Origin: Actinomycetota bacterium
GTDB taxonomy: Bacteria > Actinomycetota > Geothermincolia > Fen-727 > Anoxymicrobiaceae
Length of the DNA stretch: 21,427 nt
Reading direction: 5' to 3'
Assembly: GCA_003154635.1 (NCBI GenBank)
Contig: PMDX01000329.1
Span: 1-21,427 of the forward strand
Part shown: positions 7,422 through 13,763 of the stretch, piece after piece
Numbering within the stretch: the stretch's first letter is position 1
Layout: the number at the start of each line of letters is the position of its first letter
The notes under the pieces: generated by a model
What the model was told of the DNA's origin: nothing
The model's input: only the letters and a program-made list of their open reading frames with translations
The model's database searches: none
Position numbers and translations under genes: made by a program

Positions 7422-8266
7422 TGCTCGCCTACGGGTTCGGCCAGAGGGCGCTGGTCGGAGGGCTGCTCATAGCGGCGACGTGCTCCGTATTGTCATTTTT
7501 CATCATCGTACGGCGTCTGGCTTTCGCGGGCATGGGGATCTCGCACGCGGCGTTCGGCGGTGTAGGCATCGGCATCGCGCTCGGCCTCAACCCGATCGCG
7601 ACCGCGGCTGTTTTTTGTGTGGGCGTCGCGGGAGGGATAGGCTGGTTCTCCCGGAAGGGACGGCTGCACGAGGACGCCGTGATCGGCATATTGTTCTCGG
7701 CATCGATGGCGCTTGGCGTTGTGCTCATCGCAGCCGCGCACGCGTACAACCAGGACCTGCTGAGCTACCTGTTCGGCAGCATACTCGCCATGAACTGGAT
7801 GGACGTCGTGATACTGGCCGTGCTGACGGCGCTGGGCCTTGCGTTTCTCATCTTCTTCTTCAAAGACCTGCTTTTCTTCTCTTTTGACGAAGAGACCGCG
7901 AAAGCGAGCGGTGTGCCGGTAAGGTTTGTATATTACGGGCTGTTGATAACGATGGCACTGATAATAGTGGTCTCGATAAAGCTCGTCGGAATAATACTGG
8001 TATCCGCGCTCATCGTCATACCCGGAGCGACCGGCCTCCAGGTCTTCAGCAACTACCGCGGGGTACTGGTCGTGTCGACCGTCGCGGGACTGGCGTCAAT
8101 CGTGATCGGGCTCTATCTGTCGTTCCAGTTCGACGTGGCCAGTGGCGCCATGATAGTCCTCATCCTTTTCGCCTTCTTCCTCCTCGCCGTAACCTTGTCC
8201 CCGAGACGCTCCTACATGCAAAAACTCCTCAAACCTGCCTCCTCCCCCTCGAGAGAAGAGGATTAA
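7421..8266 (+). CDS. Metal ABC transporter permease (ZnuB/TroC family)
   Basis: This is the membrane channel of the metal importer. The 281-residue product is hydrophobic throughout, with about eight membrane segments. It has the family's characteristic stretches: FFIIVRRLAFAGMGISHAAFGG near the N-terminus (in outline), DEETAKASGVPV in the central loop and LVSALIVIPGATGLQ in the following helix. The C-terminus is a short basic tail. It starts on the ATG that overlaps the ATPase stop. The operon appears to end here; no classical terminator is visible, although CTCGAG-centred repeats flank the region. Confidence 0.94.
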   Translation: MLAYGFGQRALVGGLLIAATCSVLSFFIIVRRLAFAGMGISHAAFGGVGIGIALGLNPIATAAVFCVGVAGGIGWFSRKGRLHEDAVIGILFSASMALGVVLIAAAHAYNQDLLSYLFGSILAMNWMDVVILAVLTALGLAFLIFFFKDLLFFSFDEETAKASGVPVRFVYYGLLITMALIIVVSIKLVGIILVSALIVIPGATGLQVFSNYRGVLVVSTVAGLASIVIGLYLSFQFDVASGAMIVLILFAFFLLAVTLSPRRSYMQKLLKPASSPSREED

Positions 8267-8338
8267 GGAGTCCTCGAGCCGGGTCTCTCCAGGCAAGGAT
8301 CACGGTTCTTGAGCGGGGTGACCCTCGAGTGGGAGGGG
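8241..8338. repeat. Inverted pair of CCTCCCCCTCGAG-like repeats
   Basis: CCTCCCCCTCGAG (8241-8253, overlapping the permease 3' end) and CTCGAGTGGGAGG (8324-8336) are inverted copies with one mismatch, about 70 bp apart. A related palindromic block, CCCTCCCCTCGAGGG, occurs at 12047-12061. The pair could form a stem in RNA, or these may be members of a short interspersed palindromic repeat family. Confidence 0.4.
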
Positions 8339-8357
8339 AAAATTCGGGCTGATGCCA

Positions 8358-8363
8358 TATAAT
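8358..8363 (+). promoter_or_regulatory. -10 box for the glycosyltransferase gene
   Basis: There is a perfect TATAAT at 8358-8363, but no recognisable -35 at 16-18 bp. A start near 8370 would leave about 23 nt before the TTG start codon at 8393, enough for its GGAG ribosome-binding site. Confidence 0.35.
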
Positions 8364-8392
8364 CTCCATGACCAATGGGATTGGAGCCAAGA

Positions 8393-10051
8393 TTGCGGAT
8401 ACTCATCTGCCACGGTTATCTCCTGAGAGGTACGGGTAGTAACCAGTATGTTCAGTCACTTGCCCGCGCCCTGTGCCAGCAGGGCCATCACCTGGTGGTC
8501 ATGTGCCAGGAGGACGACCCGCGCCTGGACTTCGTGTCTGCCTACCTCAGGGAAGAGGAAGGCAGTCTGATTCCGCATACGGTATGGGAGAAGGAGACTG
8601 ATTACCCGGGCAACTGCATGGTGTTCAAACCGGACATCGGTGGGTTGCTGCCGGTCTACGTCCTCGACGCGTACCCCGGATTTACGGTCAAGGAGTTCAC
8701 CGCGCTCGACGAGATCGAGCTCGACTGGTACGTGGACAGGAACCGCCGTTCGCTCGACAGGCTGGTCGAGCAGTTCGTGCCTGAGGTCCTGCACGTAAAC
8801 CATGCCGTGATGCTCCCTTATATCGCCAGGCCGGTCGCTGCCAAGTACGACATCCCCTATTTCGTCAGCATCCACGGCTCCGCGATCGACTTCACCGTCA
8901 GGAAGGACTCGAGGTATCTCCCGTACGGCATAGACGGCCTCGAGGGGGCGAAAAAGATCTTCGTGCCGAGCGAGCACACCGAGGAGCAGGTGATCGAAGT
9001 GTTCGGGCCGGCCTTGCGCGGGCTCGAGGAGAAGATAGCCCTTCTGCCGCCCGGTGTCGATACCGAACTCTTCAAGCCTGCCGAGACCGACCTTCGCGAA
9101 TCCGTCGAAACAATGATGACCGGGGTAAAGGAAAGGAGTGCCGGCGTCAGGGTCGGCAACTTCTGGAGCAGGTCGCTCGAGGCTCGCGAACCGCGGGGCG
9201 CGCTCCAGCGGCTTGGCGACGAGATCGCAAGGATAAACTCGCTCCACCCCGAGTGGCTGCCCGACTCCGAGCTGGGTGTCGGGATGGAGTGGCTCGCGAG
9301 GCGGAAGAGCCCGTTCATGATGTTTCTCGGTAAGCTACTCGAGACCAAGGGTATACAATGTGCCATTCCCGCTTTCCCCCTGGTGATCAGGGAGTACCCC
9401 GACGCGAGGCTCGTAGTGGTAGGTTTCGGGGAGCTTCGCGGCCTGCTCGAGATGATGATCGCGGCGCTCGACGAGGGTGAGATCGGGACTTTCAGGCGGC
9501 TGTGCGAATATGGCAACGAGACGTATGTCGACAGGATGGACGACCCGTTCGGTCCGGTGCTCAAGTTTCTGGAGGACCTCTCAGGTCAGGGGATGCTCGA
9601 TGATTACGTAAGGGTCTGTTACGAGCACGACCTCCGGGACGCGATCATCTTTACCGGCTACCTCACACCCGAAGAGCACCGCAACCTGCTGCCGCACGCA
9701 CGCGCGCTGCTGGTCCCGTCTCTTGCGCAGGAAGCTTTCGGCATGGTGGCGACCGAAGCGATGTCCTCGGGAGTGGTGCCGATAGCGAGCTATCACTCCG
9801 GCCTGGAAACGGCTCTCGAGCCGATGCGCACGGTGTGGGGCTCGAGGGCGGAACAGGTCATGCTCGGGACAAGGGAGAAGCTTGTGTCCAGGATCGCGGC
9901 GGCCTGCAACACGGTGCTCGGCATGCCCGAAGCCGCGCTCGCTCTCATGGGCGTGGAGATGCGTTCCATAGTGAAGCAGCGCTTCAGTTGGGAGGCCACC
10001 GCCCAACGTATTGTAGAATTCTTTGAGGAAGCATCGCGCAACAACAGGTGA
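8393..10051 (+). CDS. GT4-type glycosyltransferase (GT-B fold)
   Basis: It probably transfers a sugar from a nucleotide donor to a glycan or lipid; donor and acceptor are unknown. The 552-residue protein opens with MRILICHGYLLRGTGSNQY, the first strand and glycine loop of a GT-B N-terminal domain. It has HVNHAVMLPY and VSIHGSAIDF in that domain and PPGVDTELFKP at the linker. The C-terminal donor-binding domain has FLGKLLETKGIQ, FTGYLTPEEHRNLLPHA and the E-x7-E motif in EAFGMVATE. It is about 150 residues longer than a typical GT4 enzyme, with insertions around 235-300 and 365-420. The start is the TTG at 8393, six bases after GGAG; an ATG at 8375 in the same frame lacks such a site. It is flanked by unrelated genes. 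Confidence 0.88.
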   Translation: MRILICHGYLLRGTGSNQYVQSLARALCQQGHHLVVMCQEDDPRLDFVSAYLREEEGSLIPHTVWEKETDYPGNCMVFKPDIGGLLPVYVLDAYPGFTVKEFTALDEIELDWYVDRNRRSLDRLVEQFVPEVLHVNHAVMLPYIARPVAAKYDIPYFVSIHGSAIDFTVRKDSRYLPYGIDGLEGAKKIFVPSEHTEEQVIEVFGPALRGLEEKIALLPPGVDTELFKPAETDLRESVETMMTGVKERSAGVRVGNFWSRSLEAREPRGALQRLGDEIARINSLHPEWLPDSELGVGMEWLARRKSPFMMFLGKLLETKGIQCAIPAFPLVIREYPDARLVVVGFGELRGLLEMMIAALDEGEIGTFRRLCEYGNETYVDRMDDPFGPVLKFLEDLSGQGMLDDYVRVCYEHDLRDAIIFTGYLTPEEHRNLLPHARALLVPSLAQEAFGMVATEAMSSGVVPIASYHSGLETALEPMRTVWGSRAEQVMLGTREKLVSRIAAACNTVLGMPEAALALMGVEMRSIVKQRFSWEATAQRIVEFFEEASRNNR

Positions 10052-10145
10052 GACTCAGGCAAAGACCGTTCCAGATCGGCGTGCGACGGCTTCTGGTGCT
10101 GTGACAAACCCGAAGTAGAAGGGCGATTCCCCAGGAGGTGTGCGA

Positions 10146-11924
10146 ATGTTCGGCGAGTTCGATGCAGTGGTCAACCACAAGGTGGGTATCTCCGAGTCCG
10201 GGTTTGCATCCGATAAGGTGATGCCGCTCGGGGAGGCGATCGAGAAGTTCATCAGACCGGGCATGTATCTTCATCTGGCACATAGCTACGCGAGACCATG
10301 TGCCGCGTACCACGAGCTGGCCCGCAAGTTCCGTGGCAAGGACCCGGGATTCACCATTAGCGGCCTGGGCTTTACCGGCGACATGAGTTCCATGTTTTAT
10401 GCGGGCATCGTCAAGAAAGCGATTGCCACGTTCTTCGGTGACTCGCTCCCGGTTCCAGGCCCGAACCCGGTTTTTCAGGCGGCGTATCGCGATGGTACGG
10501 TCGTAATGGAGAACTGGACCATCCTGACGTTCTGCCTGCGCCTTCTGGCGGGCGCGCTCGATTTCGACTGGATACCGGCGCCTTCCATCCTTGGCACCAG
10601 CATCGAGCAGGAGAACGTCGACGATTACATAGTGACGGAGACACCTGATGGAAAGAGGACCGGCTTTGCAAGGGCCCTCAGGCCGGATGTCACTTTCATC
10701 CACGGCTGGGCGGCCGACCCTTCGGGCAACGTCGTCTGCGCGCCACCGGACGCCGAGACCACGGGTTCGGCGCGCGGGGCGAAAGAAGGGGTCATAGCGA
10801 CCGTCGAAGAGATCGTGGACCACGACTTCATCAAGAGATACAGCCACTTTGTGGGCGTGCCCTCCTACCTGGTCAAAGCGGTATGCCCCGCCCGGTTCGG
10901 CTCGCATCCCGCCGGTATGTCCAACTACGGCCTTGAGAAGGAGGTCGCAGGTTACGAGGTGGACCGGGAGGCGGTTATCGACCTTCGCCGCAAGAGCACC
11001 GACCCCGATACTCTCAAGGAGTGGATGGAGGAGTGGATATTCGGCTGCAAAGACCACGAAGAGTACCTCGAGAAAGTCGGGCAGGAGCGCCTGTGGTATC
11101 TGCAGGGCAAGGCGGCTACGGATTCATGGAAGCAGGAGCTGGCGGAAGCGGTTCCCACGATGAACAAGGGACCGGAGTATAACGCGGTCGAGATGATGGT
11201 GTGCACTGGCGGGCGCATCCTGGCGGAAAAAGCGCTTGATTCCGGATACCGCACGATACTTGCTGGAGTAGGCGCATCCAACCTTGCCGCCTGGCTGGCC
11301 TACTATGACCTGCGCGACCAGGGCTATGACATCGATCTTATGGCGGAAGTGGGCTTCTACGGCTACAGCCCGCAGCCCGGCGATCCGTACATCTTCAACA
11401 TGCGCAATATCCCGCACTGCCGGATGCTCACTAACATTTACGATATCCTGGGTTCGCTCGTCGGTGCCCGGAGCAACCAGTGCATCGGAGCGCTTGGCGC
11501 CGGACAGGTGGACCGGTACGGCAACGTCAACTCCACGTGTATCCCCGAGATGAAGATGTTTCTGGTCGGCTCGGGAGGCGCGGCTGACGTCGCCTACGGA
11601 GCCAGGGAAGTGCTCATCGTCATCGACCATCTGCCGTTCAGGCTCGTCGAGAGCGTGCCGTATATCACCTGCCCCGGAGAGAAGATCACCACCGTGGTCA
11701 CCTCACGTGGCGTGTTGGAAAAGCGAGAAGGGGAGCTTGTGCTCACCGGCTATTTCCCATCGAGCAAAGGGAAGGAGGCCGCGCTCGACGCCATCAGGGA
11801 AAACTGCGGATGGGATCTGTTGGTGGCCGCGGACGTCTCGGAGATCGAGCCCCCGTCACTCGATGAACTACTGAGTACGCGGATCTTCGACCCGCATTCG
11901 TTCTTCCTCGGCAAGCCGCGTTGA
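10146..11924 (+). CDS. Fused alpha-beta family I CoA-transferase
   Basis: It moves CoA between carboxylic acids through a glutamyl-CoA intermediate. Usually two subunits do this; here both are in one 592-residue chain. The alpha-like half (about 20-300) has the strand IRPGMYLHLAHSYARP and FIHGWAADPSGNVV, the counterpart of the family's DxxGN segment. The beta-like half (about 335-592) has VGASNLAAWLAYYDL, the catalytic position Glu401 in LMAEVGFYGY and VGSGGAADVAYGAREVLIVIDH. The pattern is closest to glutaconate CoA-transferase and the IpdAB-type pairs of ring degradation, but the substrate cannot be told. The start is the ATG at 10146, seven bases after AGGAGG; a GTG at 10140 is too close to that site. 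The frame is intact, with no nearby pathway genes. Confidence 0.9.
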   Translation: MFGEFDAVVNHKVGISESGFASDKVMPLGEAIEKFIRPGMYLHLAHSYARPCAAYHELARKFRGKDPGFTISGLGFTGDMSSMFYAGIVKKAIATFFGDSLPVPGPNPVFQAAYRDGTVVMENWTILTFCLRLLAGALDFDWIPAPSILGTSIEQENVDDYIVTETPDGKRTGFARALRPDVTFIHGWAADPSGNVVCAPPDAETTGSARGAKEGVIATVEEIVDHDFIKRYSHFVGVPSYLVKAVCPARFGSHPAGMSNYGLEKEVAGYEVDREAVIDLRRKSTDPDTLKEWMEEWIFGCKDHEEYLEKVGQERLWYLQGKAATDSWKQELAEAVPTMNKGPEYNAVEMMVCTGGRILAEKALDSGYRTILAGVGASNLAAWLAYYDLRDQGYDIDLMAEVGFYGYSPQPGDPYIFNMRNIPHCRMLTNIYDILGSLVGARSNQCIGALGAGQVDRYGNVNSTCIPEMKMFLVGSGGAADVAYGAREVLIVIDHLPFRLVESVPYITCPGEKITTVVTSRGVLEKREGELVLTGYFPSSKGKEAALDAIRENCGWDLLVAADVSEIEPPSLDELLSTRIFDPHSFFLGKPR

Positions 11925-11926
11925 CC

Positions 11927-11955
11927 TTGACATAATCAGCTTGCTTTGTTATCCT
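11927..11955 (+). promoter_or_regulatory. Strong promoter facing an apparently non-coding interval
   Basis: TTGACA (11927-11932) is a perfect -35. After exactly 17 bp comes TATCCT (11950-11955), extended by TG at 11947-11948. It is the best housekeeping-type promoter in the window. The predicted start is near 11962. No credible plus-strand protein gene follows; the next genes are on the minus strand. Confidence 0.6.
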
Positions 11956-11961
11956 GAATTT

Positions 11962-12077
11962 GCTTGTACCGCTTGAGGGGCAAGCATACAAACCGGGAGA
12001 GGGCGTCGCGCCAGGCCCAACGGCCAAGGCGCGGCGCTTCATATTTCCCTCCCCTCGAGGGTGAGGGTCTATTTGTT
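11962..12077 (+). ncRNA. Candidate small RNA
   Basis: The interval has its own promoter (11927-11955) and is rich in stable stems. The segment GCTTG occurs at 11962-11966 and again at 11971-11975; either can pair with CAAGC at 11981-11985. A long hairpin follows: GCGTCGCGCC (12003-12012) with GGCGCGGCGC (12028-12037), capped by GGCC/GGCC and a CAAC loop. That is 14 pairs with one U-G. The end is a terminator-like hairpin at 12047-12067 followed by TCTATTTGTT. The transcript would be about 115 nt. It could instead be a read-through leader or terminator zone of the CoA-transferase, or a palindromic repeat cluster. No known RNA family is recognised. Confidence 0.45.
12047..12067. terminator. Hairpin between convergent transcripts
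   Basis: CCCTC-CCC-TCGA-GGG-T-GAGGG forms an eight-pair stem with one bulge and a four-base loop. On the plus strand it is followed by TCTATTTGTT, moderately U-rich, so it could end plus transcripts. On the minus strand it lies directly after the DUF6485-like stop codon but is followed by AAATATG, a poorer terminator. Confidence 0.45.
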
Positions 12078-12263
12078 GGTCTGGATGAATTTGGAGAAGG
12101 AGCGGTCGTAGGTGCGTTCTGCTTCCGGTGTGAAAGCGCAGGCTGGCAGCTCACGCATGTTGAGGTGATAACGGAGGCATTCGCAGCAGCTGCCTTTCCT
12201 GCTGCATGGCTCATACGTGCAGGTGCAGGATGATTTGTTCCGGTCGATGTTCGGGCAGTCCAT
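12069..12263 (-). CDS. Cys-rich DUF6485-like small protein
   Basis: The 64-residue protein begins MDCPNIDRNKSSCTCTYEP and has eight Cys (3, 13, 15, 20, 26, 27, 29, 42). They are arranged as C-x9-C-x-C-x4-C-x5-CC-x-C and a later PAC. Such an array almost certainly binds metal or an iron-sulfur centre. The pattern CxCTYxxCxRxGxCCECxRYH followed by ELPAC and ERTYDRS is that of DUF6485, whose function I do not know. The ATG follows the metallophosphoesterase stop codon with no gap. Its ribosome-binding site AGGAGG lies inside the upstream gene's last codons, so translation is coupled. No signal peptide is present, so it is probably cytoplasmic. Confidence 0.85.
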   Translation of the reverse strand: MDCPNIDRNKSSCTCTYEPCSRKGSCCECLRYHLNMRELPACAFTPEAERTYDRSFSKFIQTNK

Positions 12264-13385
12264 CTACGCCTCCTTGTTCTCGAGCGCGATCTCCTCGAGC
12301 AGCTCGCGGCCGTCACGGCCGAGAGCGTATAGCTTCACATCTTCGTCTACTTCGACCCACGTCCTGGTGGGCACGTCCTCCTCGGCCCGCATCCACGTCC
12401 CGGTGTTTGCTATCGCCATTCCGGTGCCTGGGAGCATCCCTACCCCCGGTCTGTGCGTGTGCCCGAAGATGAAGCACGAGGGCAGCGGGACTCCCAACTG
12501 GCCAAGGAGCTTCTCGATCTCGTCGTAGTTCTCTTTAATGAGAGAGTCGCGGAGCGGTGACTCGCGCAAGTTGTCGGAGCGGAAGAGCCTGCCGAAGAAG
12601 CTGATGATGTGGTAATACTTGAGTCCCTCGTTAACCAGTTCGGGGACCCATGGCGCGACCGACATTGCGCCGCAAAACGGTATGTTTGCCATCTCGATGT
12701 CGTGGAGCGTGGCGCTCTGCCGCCTTTTCTTGATGATGTGTCTCCCAAGCCAGAATGTCCTGGCCCAGCCGTGCGAGCTGGAGTAGAAATCGAGGTGATG
12801 GCCGTGGGTGAGGACGACCACACTTCCCGCTACGTCGCGCACTATAAAAGGATAGGTCATAGAGAAGCCCACTTTGCGCGAGCCGTTCGCATTTGCAAGC
12901 TTTCCCAGGGTCGTCTCACCGTATGTACGTGCCGGCATGAACCTGGGAGTGCTGAGGTCGCCCAGAGAGATCCGCAAGTCCAGGTCCAGGTTGAACGCGT
13001 CCATGAACATCTGGTGGTCGTGATTGCCCGGAACGTAGGTTATCTTTCCCACGTTTTCGAGACTCGAGATGGAATCGATAAAATAGCGGGCGCTTCGTAG
13101 CGCCGGCATCTCGGTCCGTACCCAGAGGTCGACGATGTCGCCGAGTAGCACGAGCTCGGCGATGTCTCCACGGCAGGCGAGTTCCTCGACAAAACGGTCG
13201 ACCAGGCGGGGGTCATCGAGCATCATCGACGGCTCGCCGAAGTGCGTGTCTGATAGTGCGACTATCTTTCCATGGGAAATGGTTTCACGAACATGCATAA
13301 GTTGAATTCTATTGCCGGAATGCGCTTTCCGCAACGACGTCACCGGCTCTGCAAAAGAATGGTTTTCGCCGTTGACAGTTATCAA
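12264..13385 (-). CDS. Calcineurin-like metallophosphoesterase
   Basis: This is a two-metal phosphoesterase of unknown substrate. All metal-binding motifs are present in order: DTHFG, GDIVDLW, GNHDHQ, LTHGHHLDFY and FGHTHRPG. The overall form (GNHDH near the middle, a helical insertion of about 90 residues, then GHTHRP) recalls the UDP-2,3-diacylglucosamine hydrolase-like group. No lipid A genes are nearby, and I would not assign that activity. The start is uncertain. A TTG at 13385 has AGGGGG seven bases upstream and gives 373 residues with a 40-residue unmatched N-terminus. An ATG at 13298 gives 344 residues and fits the domain better but has no ribosome-binding site. The next gene is translationally coupled. 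Confidence 0.88.
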   Translation of the reverse strand: MITVNGENHSFAEPVTSLRKAHSGNRIQLMHVRETISHGKIVALSDTHFGEPSMMLDDPRLVDRFVEELACRGDIAELVLLGDIVDLWVRTEMPALRSARYFIDSISSLENVGKITYVPGNHDHQMFMDAFNLDLDLRISLGDLSTPRFMPARTYGETTLGKLANANGSRKVGFSMTYPFIVRDVAGSVVVLTHGHHLDFYSSSHGWARTFWLGRHIIKKRRQSATLHDIEMANIPFCGAMSVAPWVPELVNEGLKYYHIISFFGRLFRSDNLRESPLRDSLIKENYDEIEKLLGQLGVPLPSCFIFGHTHRPGVGMLPGTGMAIANTGTWMRAEEDVPTRTWVEVDEDVKLYALGRDGRELLEEIALENKEA

Positions 13386-13569
13386 TGCGCAGTCCCCCTT
13401 CCGGGCGTATCCTCGAACCAGGATTAAAGCGCCGACGTCTCAATAATAGGGGACAGGGAGATGTTGAAGAGAAAGTCGAGCAAGAGTGCTTGCGATCCGG
13501 GCGGGTCAAGCGCGTGCTCTCTGGTAGTGAACTCGAGCAAGGCGGATGTTACAAGAATGTATGGGTTAT

Positions 13570-13716
13570 GAAAGGCCTCTCCTCCCGGGTGCTGAACGCC
13601 GGGGTTCCGTCCCCGGCAGATCGAGCCACGAGCAGCCCCCAGTGCCATCTCCTGCTGCCGGGCATCCGGGAGGACTCCTTTCTTTTGGCGGGCTCCGACC
13701 TCTTCGACAGCCCGCC
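13570..13716 (+). ncRNA. Structured RNA-like leader upstream of the DUF255 gene
   Basis: The sequence can form a long closing stem. GAAAGG (13570-13575) pairs with CCTTTC (13677-13682), and after a small internal loop TCCTCCCGGGTGC (13580-13592) pairs with GCATCCGGGAGGA (13662-13674) over 13 pairs with one G-U. Inside it sit GCCGGGG/CCCCGGC (13598-13617, six-base loop) and a weaker AGCAG/CTGCT hairpin (13631-13656), making a three-way junction. A further eight-pair hairpin, GGCGGGCT/AGCCCGCC (13687-13716), follows, 47 nt before the start codon. I could not match it to T-box, cobalamin, TPP, SRP, RNase P or tmRNA consensus elements. The strand is inferred from the downstream gene. Confidence 0.4.
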
Positions 13717-13763
13717 GATGCAGCAGACGCGTGAAAGATACGAAAGATAGGCGGACCGGGTAG

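Noticed and set aside
11964..12233. Plus-strand open frame of 89 codons
   Set aside because: It has no ribosome-binding site or motif, and its second half is antisense to the well-supported DUF6485-like gene.
13405..13430. tRNA-like T-arm on the minus strand (ATCCT-GGTTCG-AGGAT)
   Set aside because: The loop has six bases instead of seven and no acceptor, D or anticodon arm could be built around it.
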